This document shows positions 7,763 through 17,556 of a stretch of DNA of 64,000 bases, piece by piece. The notes below the pieces were generated by a model. That model did not search any database. It saw nothing but the letters and a program-made list of their open reading frames with translations, and was not told the DNA's origin. The stretch's first letter is position 1; each line of letters starts with the position of its first letter. This stretch comes from Planococcaceae bacterium Storch 2/2-2 (GTDB lineage: Bacteria > Bacillota > Bacilli > Bacillales_A > Planococcaceae), in the NCBI GenBank assembly GCA_009740415.1, contig WOYE01000009.1, forward strand, positions 310,001-374,000, in the 5' to 3' direction. A program made the translations under genes and the position numbers.

Positions 7763-8925
7763 AAACGATGAACGAATGGACGACCGAAGCGAGCCGCTCG
7801 GTCGTTCGTCATTTAGAGCAAAATGGGTTTGAGGCAGTTTATGTCGGCGGGGCGATTCGAGATTTAGTACGGGGCGAACGTCCAGACGATATCGACATCG
7901 CGACGAGTGCGACACCGGAAGAAGTGATGCGCTTATTTTCTCATACGATCGACGTCGGATCCGAACACGGTACGACGATTATCGTACAAAATGGTGAAAT
8001 GATCGAAGTGACGACGTATCGGACGGAAACGACGTATTCGGACTTTCGTCGTCCGGATGAAGTGACGTTCGTTCGGTCGTTAGAAGACGATTTAAAGCGC
8101 CGTGACTTTACGATGAATGCGATCGCTTGCCGTTCAGACGGAACGATCGTCGATCCGTTTGACGGTGTTCGCGATATTGAACAAGGAATCATTCGGGCGG
8201 TCGGAACGGCCGATGAACGATTTTCTGAAGATGCGTTACGGATGTTACGAGCGATCCGCTTTGCGGGTGTCCTCGGGTTTACGATCGACGACGACACGTT
8301 CCGAGCGATTGAACGGAACCGGTCTCTGCTCGCACACGTTGCGGTCGAGCGGATCGTTCAAGAAGTAGATAAGTTACTAGAAGGAAAACATGTCGAGCAC
8401 GGATGGACGATGTTACAACAGACACAACTTGCGGAACAGTTGCCACCGTTTGATCGAATCGACCGATGGACGTTTCCTCTTCGCGAAGCGACTCCTTCTT
8501 GGGCGTACATTTTTTCGATGAGCGGAGATTCGCTCGGTTCGTTTTGTACCGCTTATAAATTGTCGAACGAACGGAAGCGAGCGATTCGCCGTTTTCACGA
8601 AGCGAAACGTCTCGTAGAAGACGAGGCGTGGGACGTGTACGCGACGTATAGTTATTCGGTTCATGAGCGTGTCGTCGGTACGTTACTTGCGGGCGGAAGC
8701 GTCGATCGCCGAGCGTTTCAAGTTGAAAAAGAAGCGTTGCCGATCCAATCGTTCGAAGAGCTTGCGGCGACAGGGAAAGAACTGATGAAGTGGACGAATC
8801 GACGGGGCGGACCGTGGCTCGGGGAATTGATACGAGCGATGGAACGAGCGGTCGTTTCAGGACAGTTGCTGAACGAAGAACAACGAATACGAAAATGGGT
8901 GATGGAACATGTCGACGAAAGATAA
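7759..8925 (+). CDS. cca: CCA-adding tRNA nucleotidyltransferase
   Basis: This enzyme builds or repairs the 3' CCA end of tRNAs. The 388-residue class II nucleotidyltransferase shows motif A YVGGAIRDLVRG with the catalytic DIDIAT (D-x-D), the flexible loop DFRRPDEVTF, motif C RRDFTMNAIA and the neck element EDALRMLRAIRFA. Length matches the Bacillus enzyme. Its ATG overlaps the bshA stop and its 3' end overlaps birA by 17 bases. Confidence 0.95.
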   Translation: MKTMNEWTTEASRSVVRHLEQNGFEAVYVGGAIRDLVRGERPDDIDIATSATPEEVMRLFSHTIDVGSEHGTTIIVQNGEMIEVTTYRTETTYSDFRRPDEVTFVRSLEDDLKRRDFTMNAIACRSDGTIVDPFDGVRDIEQGIIRAVGTADERFSEDALRMLRAIRFAGVLGFTIDDDTFRAIERNRSLLAHVAVERIVQEVDKLLEGKHVEHGWTMLQQTQLAEQLPPFDRIDRWTFPLREATPSWAYIFSMSGDSLGSFCTAYKLSNERKRAIRRFHEAKRLVEDEAWDVYATYSYSVHERVVGTLLAGGSVDRRAFQVEKEALPIQSFEELAATGKELMKWTNRRGGPWLGELIRAMERAVVSGQLLNEEQRIRKWVMEHVDER

Positions 8926-9883
8926 AGTGTTACACGATTTACTACGTTCGGGCGGTGAACCGGTATCCGGCCAACAAATGGCGGACGCACTCGGCGTCAG
9001 TCGGACGGCGATTTGGAAATGTATTAAAGAGTTAGAAAGCGAAGGGTATTCGATCGAGTCCGTTCGTAAAAAAGGGTACGTGTTGCACCGACGTTCCGAT
9101 GAAATTACCGACGTCCGTCTTTCGCCTTATTTAGAAACGGAGCGGTACGGTCGAATCGTTCATACGTATGAGTCGTGTGAGACGACACAAATGATCGCAC
9201 ACGACAAAGCGCAACTCGGTGCGGATGAAGGGACGCTCATCGTAACAGACGAGCAAACGGCAGGTCGTGGACGGCTCATGCGCCCGTGGAGCTCACCGAA
9301 CGGGCAAGGCATTTGGATGAGTTTAATCATCCGTCCGAATTTATCGATGAAAGAAGCGCCGCAAGTGACGCTCGTCACGGCGGTTGCGATCGTCCGTGCA
9401 CTCGAAACAGTCGCTTCGATCGATCCTGTGATCAAATGGCCGAACGATCTTTTAGTCGGTGGTAAAAAAATCGCCGGTATTTTAACAGAAATGCAAGCGG
9501 ATCCGGACCAAGTGCAAGCGTTGATCGTCGGAATCGGTTTGAACGTCCATCAACAACCGTCGGACTTTCCGGATGAGTTGAAAGACGAGGCGACGTCGAT
9601 CGCGATTGAAACAGGAGAGACGATCGAGCGTGCTCGACTCGTCGCTGCGATTATGAACGAAATGGAACGGTTCATCGACATGTATGAGAAAAACGGATTC
9701 GAACCGATCAAACTGTTATGGGAAAGTTATGCGGTTACGACAGGTCAACGGATTCGTGCGACACTCGTCGACGAAGTGATCGAAGGAATCGCTCGCGGCA
9801 TTTCAGATGACGGTTTGTTGCAAATTGAAGAAGATGATGGAACGATCCGCTCCCTTTATTCAGCGGACGTTACGTTACAATAA
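8909..9883 (+). CDS. birA: bifunctional biotin protein ligase / biotin repressor BirA
   Basis: BirA attaches biotin to carboxylase carrier proteins and, in its holo form, represses biotin genes. The 324-residue protein has an N-terminal winged helix (GQQMADALGVSRTAIWKCIKEL), the catalytic loop AGRGRLMRPW (GRGRxxxxW), KWPNDLL with the active lysine, KKIAGILTEM and a C-terminal SH3-like domain. The DNA-binding domain implies it also acts as a repressor. The start lies inside the cca end. A terminator follows. Confidence 0.95.
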   Translation: MSTKDKVLHDLLRSGGEPVSGQQMADALGVSRTAIWKCIKELESEGYSIESVRKKGYVLHRRSDEITDVRLSPYLETERYGRIVHTYESCETTQMIAHDKAQLGADEGTLIVTDEQTAGRGRLMRPWSSPNGQGIWMSLIIRPNLSMKEAPQVTLVTAVAIVRALETVASIDPVIKWPNDLLVGGKKIAGILTEMQADPDQVQALIVGIGLNVHQQPSDFPDELKDEATSIAIETGETIERARLVAAIMNEMERFIDMYEKNGFEPIKLLWESYAVTTGQRIRATLVDEVIEGIARGISDDGLLQIEEDDGTIRSLYSADVTLQ

Positions 9884-9913
9884 AAAGCACACGAGTCGCA
9901 TGAGACGATGAAG

Positions 9914-9941
9914 AAGAGACGGGATGCCGTCTCTTTTTTTC
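9914..9941 (+). terminator. terminator of the dapB-birA operon
   Basis: AAGAGACGG / CCGTCTCTT stem with a GATG loop followed by a T run, 30 bases after birA. Confidence 0.85.
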
Positions 9942-10067
9942 GTATACAATCGTTTTGAAATTTGCTATAGTGAGCGTGTAAGGTGCTATCGACTCGTTCG
10001 AAACACACTTGCGAAGCATACACGCTACGATGAGCGTCGTTTTAACACGAAATCATCTCCCAATTAA

Positions 10068-10148
10068 AAATCTGCCTTGATCGTGAAAGACAAGGACGGA
10101 AGTGCATACGAAAAGTCACCTTCTGTCGTTCGGTAGAAGGTTTTTACG
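10068..10148 (+). ncRNA. structured leader of panBCD, possible pan motif plus attenuator
   Basis: Upstream of panB two hairpins can be drawn. The first pairs TCTGCCTTG (10070-10078) with CAAGGACGGA (about 10091-10100), leaving a single bulged A. The second pairs ACCTTCT with AGAAGGT (about 10128-10141) and is followed by five T, like an intrinsic terminator or attenuator; the panB ATG follows 30 bases later. A leader with bulged adenines ahead of pantothenate genes is reminiscent of the 'pan' RNA motif known from Bacilli, but a match to its consensus was not verified. A possible -10 (TATAGT at 9966) lies upstream. Confidence 0.4.
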
Positions 10149-10174
10149 ATGCTTCCGGGAAGAGGAGTGGAAGT

Positions 10175-11026
10175 ATGAAAGGAATTCAACAATTTCGAAA
10201 AATGAAAGAAGCGAATGAACCGATCGCGATGGTGACTGCCTACGACCATCCGACAGCTCATTACGCAGAACGAGCAGGTGTCGATACGATTTTAGTCGGC
10301 GATTCGCTCGGGATGGTCGTACTCGGTTACCCGTCGACCGCTTATGTCACAGTAGACGATATGATTCATCACGGAAAGGCGGTCCGTCGGGGTGCACCGA
10401 ATACGTTTATCGTGCTCGACATGCCGTTCGGCTCGTACCACGAGTCGAAAGAAAAGACGATCGAGGCGGCGGTGCGCATGTATCAAGAAACGCGTGCCGA
10501 TGCGCTGAAAGTCGAAGGTGCTGGTGAAGTGATCGACCGGATCGCTGAATTAACGACCGTCGGTATTCCGATCGTCGCTCATCTCGGTTTATTGCCTCAA
10601 TCGGCAGCGGTCGAAGGAGCGTATCGCGTTCAAGGTAAAACTGCTTCTCAAGCGATGCAATTGATCGCTGATGCGAAAGCGTGCGAGCGCGCAGGTGCCG
10701 TCATGCTCGTCGTTGAATGCATCCCTCATGAACTCGCTCAAAAAGTGACGGAAGCGGTATCGATTCCGGTCATCGGCATCGGAGCAGGTGCTGAAACAGA
10801 CGGTCAAGTGCTCGTCGTTCACGACTTAGCACAAATCGGCGATCACCGTTTGCCGAAATTCGTCGAGACGTATAGCGACGCAGGACGAGCGCTTGAAGAA
10901 GGGATTGCTGCCTATACGGAAGCGGTTCATACACGTCAATTTCCGAAAGAAGAGCACCAATTTACGATGAGTGAAGAAGAACGACTACAACTGTATGGAG
11001 GCGACAACGATGACTCGAATCATTGA
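10175..11026 (+). CDS. panB: 3-methyl-2-oxobutanoate hydroxymethyltransferase
   Basis: PanB uses methylene-tetrahydrofolate to make ketopantoate from ketoisovalerate, the first step to pantothenate. The 283-residue TIM-barrel protein has the substrate/metal loop [35 protein letters not shown] and the catalytic glutamate in VVECIP, followed by [15 protein letters not shown]. The C-terminus carries an extra acidic stretch. The ribosome site is AGAGGAG. It is the first gene of panBCD, all three overlapping. Confidence 0.96.
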   Translation: MKGIQQFRKMKEANEPIAMVTAYDHPTAHYAERAGVDTILVGDSLGMVVLGYPSTAYVTVDDMIHHGKAVRRGAPNTFIVLDMPFGSYHESKEKTIEAAVRMYQETRADALKVEGAGEVIDRIAELTTVGIPIVAHLGLLPQSAAVEGAYRVQGKTASQAMQLIADAKACERAGAVMLVVECIPHELAQKVTEAVSIPVIGIGAGAETDGQVLVVHDLAQIGDHRLPKFVETYSDAGRALEEGIAAYTEAVHTRQFPKEEHQFTMSEEERLQLYGGDNDDSNH

Positions 11027-11864
11027 GACGATTGAAGAGATGCGCGAATGGAGCGCTTCATTACGAGCGGAAGGAAAAACGATCGGTTACGTGCCGACGA
11101 TGGGTTATTTACACGAAGGGCACCTCGCACTCGTTGCGGAAGCGCACCGTGTAAGTGATGTCGTCGTCATGAGTATTTTCGTGAACCCGACCCAGTTCGG
11201 TCCGAATGAAGATTTCGATTCATACCCGCGTGACTTGCCGCGCGACGCCGCACTCGCAGCGGATGCAGGAGTCGATTGCATTTTTGCGCCGTCGACGGAA
11301 GAAATGTATCCGGCAGACGGTGGCATTCGCATCGTTCCAGGTCCGATCGCACAGCAAATGTGTGGCGCGAGCCGTCCGACTCATTTTGACGGCGTGCTTC
11401 AAGTGTTGCTGAAATTGTTCAACATCGTGTCACCGACCGATGCCTTTTTCGGACTGAAAGATGCTCAACAAGTGGCGGTCGTTGAAACGTTCGTCCGTGA
11501 TTTCAACGTACCAGTTCGCATTCACCGCGTACCGATCGTTCGCGAACGAGACGGACTTGCGAAAAGTTCGCGCAACGTCCATTTGACAGAACAGGAACGA
11601 AAAGAAGCACCAGCCATTTACCGAGCACTTCAAGCAGGGAAAGAAGCGCTTGAAACGGGAATGTCGCCTCATGAAGTGAAGCGTCAAGTCGCGACTGAAA
11701 TTGAGCGAGATACGAGCGGGACGATCGATTACGTCGAACTGTTAGACTATCCATCGCTCGGCGAACCGACGGAGGATAGAGAGCGCATTCTCGCATGTGC
11801 CGTTCAATTTCCGACGGTCCGTCTCATCGATAATGTCATAATAAAAGGGAGCGAACAACGATGA
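11010..11864 (+). CDS. panC: pantothenate synthetase (pantoate-beta-alanine ligase)
   Basis: PanC condenses pantoate and beta-alanine using ATP. The 284-residue protein shows the nucleotidyl-transferase signatures [14 protein letters not shown] (HxGH) and KSSRN (KMSKS-like), with [18 protein letters not shown] in between. The ATG at 11010 is chosen because TGGAGG is suitably spaced and [11 protein letters not shown] aligns with the family start; a longer frame from 10971 lies within panB. It overlaps panB by 17 bases and panD by four. Confidence 0.96.
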   Translation: MTRIIETIEEMREWSASLRAEGKTIGYVPTMGYLHEGHLALVAEAHRVSDVVVMSIFVNPTQFGPNEDFDSYPRDLPRDAALAADAGVDCIFAPSTEEMYPADGGIRIVPGPIAQQMCGASRPTHFDGVLQVLLKLFNIVSPTDAFFGLKDAQQVAVVETFVRDFNVPVRIHRVPIVRERDGLAKSSRNVHLTEQERKEAPAIYRALQAGKEALETGMSPHEVKRQVATEIERDTSGTIDYVELLDYPSLGEPTEDRERILACAVQFPTVRLIDNVIIKGSEQR

Positions 11865-12241
11865 ACCGTACGATGTTAAATGGAAAAATTCACCGCGCGA
11901 CAGTGACAGAAGCGAATTTAAACTACGTCGGTAGCATTACGATCGATGCCGATTTACTGGAAGCGGCGAACATGTATCCGAATGAACTCGTCCACGTCGT
12001 CAACAATAATAACGGCGAGCGATTTGAGACGTATATCATTGAAGGAGCTCGCGGAAGCGGCGTCATTTGCGCGAACGGAGCGGCTGCTCGCCTCGTCCAA
12101 CCGGGTGACATCTTAATCATTATGAGTTACGTGACGATGCCGGATGAAGAGGCGAAGACACACGAGCCAGCGGTCTGTCTCGTCGATGAAAACAACCGCG
12201 TGTTGGAGCAGTTTGTAGAAGAAGAAGCGATGATTAAATAG
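11861..12241 (+). CDS. panD: aspartate 1-decarboxylase proenzyme
   Basis: PanD decarboxylates aspartate to beta-alanine. The 126-residue proenzyme contains the self-cleavage Gly-Ser in YVGSITID, which generates the pyruvoyl cofactor at Ser, and the substrate region [22 protein letters not shown] with [10 protein letters not shown]. It overlaps panC (ATGA). A terminator six bases after the stop ends the pantothenate operon. Confidence 0.96.
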   Translation: MNRTMLNGKIHRATVTEANLNYVGSITIDADLLEAANMYPNELVHVVNNNNGERFETYIIEGARGSGVICANGAAARLVQPGDILIIMSYVTMPDEEAKTHEPAVCLVDENNRVLEQFVEEEAMIK

Positions 12242-12246
12242 AAGGG

Positions 12247-12279
12247 ACTCATCCGCACATGGGGCGGATGAGTTTTTTT
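12247..12279 (+). terminator. terminator of panBCD
   Basis: Perfect 10-bp stem ACTCATCCGC / GCGGATGAGT followed by seven T. Confidence 0.92.
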
Positions 12280-12287
12280 ACGAACGT

Positions 12288-12317
12288 TTCGAAAGCGGTT
12301 GAAAAATGTGTTACAAT
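12288..12317 (+). promoter_or_regulatory. promoter of the dinG operon
   Basis: Extended -10 TGTTACAAT (12309-12317) with a TTCGAA -35 (12288-12293) at 18 bases, 33 bases ahead of the dinG start. Confidence 0.5.
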
Positions 12318-12349
12318 TTTAAGTAGCAGAGAGACAGGAAGTTGATGAG

Positions 12350-15097
12350 ATGAAAAATTTAACGTTTTCAGTCGTCGATTTGGAGACGACTGGGCATTCT
12401 TCGAAGTCGGGAGACCGCATCATTCAAATTGCGATCGTTCAAATTCAAAACGATACGATCGTTCGTACGTACAATACATTCGTTCAGCCGGATCGTCCGA
12501 TCCCGCCTTTCATCGCACAATTGACGACGATCAACGATGAGACGGTCGCAGAAGCGCCACGCTTTGAAGAAATCGCAGAACACGTTCGCGACCTTTTAGA
12601 CGATACGGTATTCGTTGCGCATAACGTCCAATTTGATGAGCCTTTTTTACGTCATGAGATGGACCGCGTCGGAGTCGATCCGTGGTACGGACCGACGTTA
12701 GATACAGTAGAACTCGTCAAAATTGCGTACCCGACCGCTTCGAGTTACCGGTTGCAAGACATTGCGGAAACGCTCGATATCCCACTCGCTAAGGCGCACC
12801 GTGCAGACGAAGATGCGTTAGCGACTGCGCACGTTCTCATGCGAGCGATGGATCGGTTGCGTCAGCTACCCGAAGAGACGATCCGACTGCTTCATAAACG
12901 TTCCTTTACGTTAAAGTCGGATCTTTCGCGTCTATTTTATTCGTTGTTGCAGGAGCGAGCAGGTACAGAACCGGATGCGATGTATAACGGCATACCGATC
13001 CGCGCGTTACGTGACGTGCAATCGACACGAGTGACGACGATGGATTACCCCGCCGATTTTGAAGAGAAGTATGAATGGTTGCAACGGATCAATCCGCATT
13101 ACGAACGCCGCGTAGTCCAATTTCGATACATGGACGCCGTATGGCAAGCGTTACGAGAAGAAAGAGAAGTCGCTTTAGAAGTACCGACAGGTGTCGGAAA
13201 GACGCTCGGTTATTTATTACCGGGTATCGTCCGCAGTTTACAACGAGGCGCACCGCTCGTCATTAGTACGTATACGAACCATCTCGTCGATTCGATTGTC
13301 GAAAGAGAATTGCCGAAAGTAGAAAAAATGATCGGACGTCCGTTAGCGACGACGGTCATTAAAGGGCGCGAACATTACATTTCCCTTTCTCGGTTTGAGC
13401 AACTGTTGTTAACGACGGATGAGTCGTACGACGAAACGTTGACGATTATGCAATTGCTCGTCTGGTTGACAGAGACGACGACAGGTGATTTATCGCAAGT
13501 GAACGTATCAGGTGGCGGACAGTTGTTGTTGAAACGAATTCAACGAAAAGGAGAAGTCGTTTCAGAAGTGGAAAAGCCGTACGATTTTTATGAGCGACTG
13601 CTCGAACAAATTCCGTCGAGCGACGTCGTAGTAACGAACCATTCGCTCTTAATGACGAACCGCCTCCAAGAAGCGCTCGATCAAACGAGCGGTCTCATTA
13701 TCGACGAGGCCCACCAAATGATTCCCGTCGCTTTACGGACATATGAAACGTCCTTTTCTTATACGAGTTGGAAATACGTCATCGGACAATTTGTCGGCGA
13801 AGGGGCACACGATTTACTCCCAGAGCTCGTCCGAATTCGAAACGGCATCGATCGACGAGGCGACGTGTTACGTCACCAATTGTTGCACGCTCATGAGCAG
13901 TTCATGCGATGCTTTGACGAAGCGGTCGAACAATTGATCGAGTTCGTCGTGAGCGAATCGTCGCCGGCGAGTACGGAGCGGAGTTGTCTATTACAACCTG
14001 AACAGTTAGCTCTTCCGTTATTTAACCGTGTCGGAACGACGAGCTATACGTTTCTCGCTCAAGCAGCAGCATTTACGGATCGTTTGCACCGCGTTCATTT
14101 CGCTTCGAAACGAGACGAAGCGTTCGTCGAACAGTGGAACGATTGGGTAGAAGAAGCGAGACAAAAATTAGACGAGTGGATCGATTTATTTTCACCGATT
14201 TCGACGCGACAACATAGCGTGTACGCGACGGTCGATGTGAGAAGTTTACCGGGTAGTTTACACGTATGGAAGCGAGCGATCAAAAGTGCGCCTCTGTTAC
14301 GAGAGTTCGTCCGTCGTTCGATGAACGAGCGCGTCGGTATCGTTTGGACGAGTGGAACGATGGTCGCACCGGGCAATGACCGATTCATTATCGACCAAAT
14401 CGGACTGTCTGAACGAGTAGCGGTTCAAACATTCGAAGCGCCGGCGAGCTTTTACGAAGGGGCGAACGTCTGCATCGTTTCCGACATGCCCGACATTCAG
14501 TCGTCGACGAAAGAGACGTATGTCGAGGCAGTCGTTGATGCCGTCGTACAAGCGGCTTATGCGACGAAAGGTCGAATGTTCGTCTTATTCACGTCGAAAC
14601 AGATGCTGCGGCAAGCGTACGATTTGTTAACCGATGCCGATCTTTTACCGGACTATCAGTTGCTTGCACAAGGCATTACCGGTGGAAGTCGGACGAAATT
14701 ACTGAAAAACTTTAAACAGTTGGAACGGTCGATTTTGTTCGGAACGAACAGTTTTTGGGAAGGTGTCGACATTCCAGGTGAAGCCCTTTCTGCTGTACTC
14801 GTCGTCCGATTACCGTTTTCTTCACCGCTCGATCCATTTTATCAAGCGCGAACGAGAGGGGAACGAGATCCGTTTCAAACGCTCGGGTTGCCGGAGGCGA
14901 TTTTACGATTTAGACAAGGATTCGGGCGACTCATTCGAGCGACGGATGACCGTGGATTTTTCATCGTGCTCGATCGTCGAATCGAAACGAAATCATACGG
15001 CGTACAATTTTTAAATGCGCTTCCTAACGTAGCGGTCCATCGGGTATCGATCGAATCGTTAATGCAAACGATGGAAGAGCTTTTAGCGAAGAACTAG
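12350..15097 (+). CDS. dinG: DinG-family exonuclease-helicase
   Basis: This 915-residue fusion joins an N-terminal DEDDh 3'-5' exonuclease (FSVVDLETTG at 7-16, AHNVQFDEPFL near 95, HRADEDALAT near 155) to a superfamily 2 DinG/XPD-like helicase (Walker A VPTGVGKTLGYLLP near 280, DEAH box near 452, C-terminal GTNSFWEGVDIPG and RFRQGFGRLIR). The four-cysteine iron-sulfur cluster of E. coli DinG is not apparent, consistent with the Gram-positive form, which acts mainly as a nuclease. The role is inferred to be DNA repair. It heads a dinG-ypmB-aspB-dnaD-nth operon with short gaps. Usual length. Confidence 0.93.
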   Translation: MKNLTFSVVDLETTGHSSKSGDRIIQIAIVQIQNDTIVRTYNTFVQPDRPIPPFIAQLTTINDETVAEAPRFEEIAEHVRDLLDDTVFVAHNVQFDEPFLRHEMDRVGVDPWYGPTLDTVELVKIAYPTASSYRLQDIAETLDIPLAKAHRADEDALATAHVLMRAMDRLRQLPEETIRLLHKRSFTLKSDLSRLFYSLLQERAGTEPDAMYNGIPIRALRDVQSTRVTTMDYPADFEEKYEWLQRINPHYERRVVQFRYMDAVWQALREEREVALEVPTGVGKTLGYLLPGIVRSLQRGAPLVISTYTNHLVDSIVERELPKVEKMIGRPLATTVIKGREHYISLSRFEQLLLTTDESYDETLTIMQLLVWLTETTTGDLSQVNVSGGGQLLLKRIQRKGEVVSEVEKPYDFYERLLEQIPSSDVVVTNHSLLMTNRLQEALDQTSGLIIDEAHQMIPVALRTYETSFSYTSWKYVIGQFVGEGAHDLLPELVRIRNGIDRRGDVLRHQLLHAHEQFMRCFDEAVEQLIEFVVSESSPASTERSCLLQPEQLALPLFNRVGTTSYTFLAQAAAFTDRLHRVHFASKRDEAFVEQWNDWVEEARQKLDEWIDLFSPISTRQHSVYATVDVRSLPGSLHVWKRAIKSAPLLREFVRRSMNERVGIVWTSGTMVAPGNDRFIIDQIGLSERVAVQTFEAPASFYEGANVCIVSDMPDIQSSTKETYVEAVVDAVVQAAYATKGRMFVLFTSKQMLRQAYDLLTDADLLPDYQLLAQGITGGSRTKLLKNFKQLERSILFGTNSFWEGVDIPGEALSAVLVVRLPFSSPLDPFYQARTRGERDPFQTLGLPEAILRFRQGFGRLIRATDDRGFFIVLDRRIETKSYGVQFLNALPNVAVHRVSIESLMQTMEELLAKN

Positions 15098-15116
15098 TAG
15101 AAAGTAGGGACGTACG

Positions 15117-15602
15117 ATGTGGAATTGGTTTAAATTCATCATTATATTTATCGGTTCCGTCGCTATTGCAGTGATGGCGATCGTCTTTTATAATGCGAGT
15201 AAGCCGTACAAAGCGATTGAAAAAGAAATGCTTCAATACGCGTATGATGAGGAAATTTTAGCATCTGTAGACGACATTTCGCTCTACAATGGCTCGGAAT
15301 CGTTAGCCGTCATTTACGGGAAAAATGAAAAAGGTGCGGACGTTGCTACTTTCGTACCCGTTGAAGAGAAGGAGCGAAAGCCGATCCATACGGTCGATTT
15401 ATCAAAAGGAGTGACGGCAGAAGAAGCCGTTGAAGCAGTCCGTGAAGAAGTAGACCTTTCGAAAGTGTTAAACGTTCACCTCGGTTACGATGAAGAACAA
15501 GTATTTTGGGAAGTCATTTTTGAAAATGAAGAAAAAGCGCTCAACTACGTTTATATTTCGTTTGAAAGCGGAAATTGGTGGAAACGTCTATTGAACGTTT
15601 AA
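15117..15602 (+). CDS. ypmB: YpmB-like membrane-anchored PepSY-type protein
   Basis: This 161-residue protein starts with a membrane anchor (WFKFIIIFIGSVAIAVMAIVFY, cytosolic N-terminus) followed by an extracytoplasmic alpha/beta region typical of YpmB and its PepSY-like fold, with a W-E-V-I-F ending motif. It is known as a conserved protein of unknown function near dinG and aspB. The ATG follows AGTAGGGA. The small ypmA normally before it in B. subtilis is missing. Confidence 0.8.
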   Translation: MWNWFKFIIIFIGSVAIAVMAIVFYNASKPYKAIEKEMLQYAYDEEILASVDDISLYNGSESLAVIYGKNEKGADVATFVPVEEKERKPIHTVDLSKGVTAEEAVEAVREEVDLSKVLNVHLGYDEEQVFWEVIFENEEKALNYVYISFESGNWWKRLLNV

Positions 15603-15620
15603 AAAAGGAGAGGAATCGTT

Positions 15621-16811
15621 ATGAAACAGTTATCAGAACGAGTATCGACAGTAACACCGTCTGCGACGCTTGCGATTACAGCGAAAGCGAAACAGATGAA
15701 AGAAGACGGAATCGATGTGATCGGTCTCGGAGCAGGCGAGCCGGATTTCAACACGCCGTCTCCGATCATTGAAGCAGCGTATCGTGCGATGAAAGAAGGA
15801 AAGACGACGTACACACCATCGGGTGGTTTACCTGCTTTAAAAGATGCGATCATCGCGAAATTGAAACGGGATCAACGTCTCGATTATACGCGTGAACAAG
15901 TGATGGTCGGAACGGGTGCGAAACACGTCTTGTACACGTTGTTCCAAGCGACGTTAAACGACGGCGATGAAGTGATCATTCCTGCACCGTATTGGGTCAG
16001 TTATCCGGAACAAGTGAAATTAGCAGGTGGCGTTCCTGTCATCGTCGAAGCGACAGCCGATGAGGCATTTAAAGTGTCGGCTGAACAGATCGAGCAAGCG
16101 GTAACGGATGCAACGCGAGCGCTCATCATTAACTCACCGAGCAACCCGACTGGGATGATTTATACGAAAGAAGAGTTGGAAGCGATCGCTGACGTTGCGA
16201 AGCGTCACGACCTTTGGATCATCTCGGATGAAATTTATGAAAAGTTAATGTACGGTGGAAATGAACACGTATCGATCGCTCAATTGTCGCAAGACGCGTA
16301 TGACCGGACGTTCGTCGTCAATGGCGTTTCGAAGTCACATGCGATGACAGGATGGCGGATCGGGTACGTTGCAGGACCAGCTGAAGCGGTGAAAGCGATG
16401 ACGAACATCGCAAGCCACTCGACATCGAACCCGACGACACCGTCGCAGTACGCGGCGATCGAAGCGTACAACGGCGATCAACAAGTCGTCGAAGAGATGC
16501 GAGCGGATTTTGAACGCCGTCTCGACGTCGTCTATCCGAAGTTAAGCGCTGTTCCCGGTTTCCGTGTCTTGTATCCAGAAGGTGCCTTTTATTTGTTACC
16601 AGACGTTTCAGAGGCGATGAAAAAAACAGGATTTGATACGGTCGATGCATTTGCGAAAGCGTTGTTAGAAGAAGCGAAAGTCGCCGTTATCCCTGGAAGT
16701 GGATTCGGTTCGAAGACGACGATTCGTCTGTCGTACGCGACGTCATTGGAAGCATTAGAAGAAGCGATTGAACGGATCGATGCATTCGTTCGCGCGCGTT
16801 GGAATGATTAA
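15621..16811 (+). CDS. aspB: class I aspartate aminotransferase
   Basis: This 396-residue PLP enzyme transfers the amino group between aspartate and 2-oxoglutarate. Fold type I hallmarks are GLGAGEPDFNTP, YTPSGGLPALKDAI, NSPSNPTG, SDEIYEKL and the Schiff-base lysine in VNGVSKSHAMTGWRIGY; a C-terminal arginine (TIRLSYA) binds the substrate carboxylate. AAAAGGAGAG precedes the ATG. In B. subtilis asnS follows; here dnaD comes directly. Confidence 0.95.
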   Translation: MKQLSERVSTVTPSATLAITAKAKQMKEDGIDVIGLGAGEPDFNTPSPIIEAAYRAMKEGKTTYTPSGGLPALKDAIIAKLKRDQRLDYTREQVMVGTGAKHVLYTLFQATLNDGDEVIIPAPYWVSYPEQVKLAGGVPVIVEATADEAFKVSAEQIEQAVTDATRALIINSPSNPTGMIYTKEELEAIADVAKRHDLWIISDEIYEKLMYGGNEHVSIAQLSQDAYDRTFVVNGVSKSHAMTGWRIGYVAGPAEAVKAMTNIASHSTSNPTTPSQYAAIEAYNGDQQVVEEMRADFERRLDVVYPKLSAVPGFRVLYPEGAFYLLPDVSEAMKKTGFDTVDAFAKALLEEAKVAVIPGSGFGSKTTIRLSYATSLEALEEAIERIDAFVRARWND

Positions 16812-16829
16812 AAAAGAGGGGGAAGCTTC

Positions 16830-17543
16830 ATGAAAGAAAAGATGCTTCGCCTATGGATAGAGCAGGGGAATGTTTCCATTTCTCGGCTCTTTTTTCAACA
16901 GTACCGTGCTTTAAATATTTCGGAACGCGAAGCGATCGTTCTTCTTCATTTACACGCGTACCAAGAAGAAGGCGTTTCATTTCCGACACCGGGTGATTTA
17001 TCGAAACGCATCGGATGGAATTCGAACGATATTTCATCGATCATTCAGTCGCTCATGCAGCGAGGGTTGTTGGAAATCGTTCCGTCGAGTGATGAGGACG
17101 GTGTGTTGTATGAGGCATTTTCTCTTTATCGTTTATGGGAACGTTTAATCCAGCTCGTTGAAGAAGGAGAACGCGTAGAAGAAGAGGAAGAAGAGGCGAA
17201 CGATGAAGGAGCGCTCTATGCGATGTTTGAACAAGAGTTTGGACGTCTGTTATCACCGATGGAGAGTGAAATGATCGGCCAATGGCTCGACGATGATCAC
17301 CATTCGGTAGAAGTCATTCAAGCAGCGTTACGAGAAGCGGTCATCGCTCAAAAATTAAGTTTACGGTACATCGATCGTATTTTATTCGATTGGAAAAAGA
17401 AAAATGTTCGGACGTTGGACGATGTGAAGCTCGTTGCGCAGTCGTTCCAGGCGAATCGATCGGCCGGAACGTCTCATCGACCAGAAACGAAACGTCCCGA
17501 ACCGTCTAAACACGTACCGTTGTACAATTGGTTGGACGATTGA
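16830..17543 (+). CDS. dnaD: DnaD primosome protein
   Basis: DnaD helps load the replicative helicase at oriC and during restart. The 237-residue protein has the N-terminal winged-helix DDBH1 domain (L-x-L-L-H-L-H-A-Y..., PGDLSKRIGWNSNDISSII) and the C-terminal DDBH2 domain with the conserved YIDRILFDWKKKNVRTLDDV motif (about 178-197), which binds single-stranded DNA. The linker is highly acidic (about 107-126). The tail ends in basic and proline-rich residues. Spacing to nth is 13 bases. Confidence 0.93.
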   Translation: MKEKMLRLWIEQGNVSISRLFFQQYRALNISEREAIVLLHLHAYQEEGVSFPTPGDLSKRIGWNSNDISSIIQSLMQRGLLEIVPSSDEDGVLYEAFSLYRLWERLIQLVEEGERVEEEEEEANDEGALYAMFEQEFGRLLSPMESEMIGQWLDDDHHSVEVIQAALREAVIAQKLSLRYIDRILFDWKKKNVRTLDDVKLVAQSFQANRSAGTSHRPETKRPEPSKHVPLYNWLDD

Positions 17544-17556
17544 AAGGGAGAGAACG

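Noticed and set aside
12281-12300. Possible SOS box ahead of dinG (CGAACGTTTCG)
   Set aside because: The right half is not GTTC as required, so no LexA control can be claimed.
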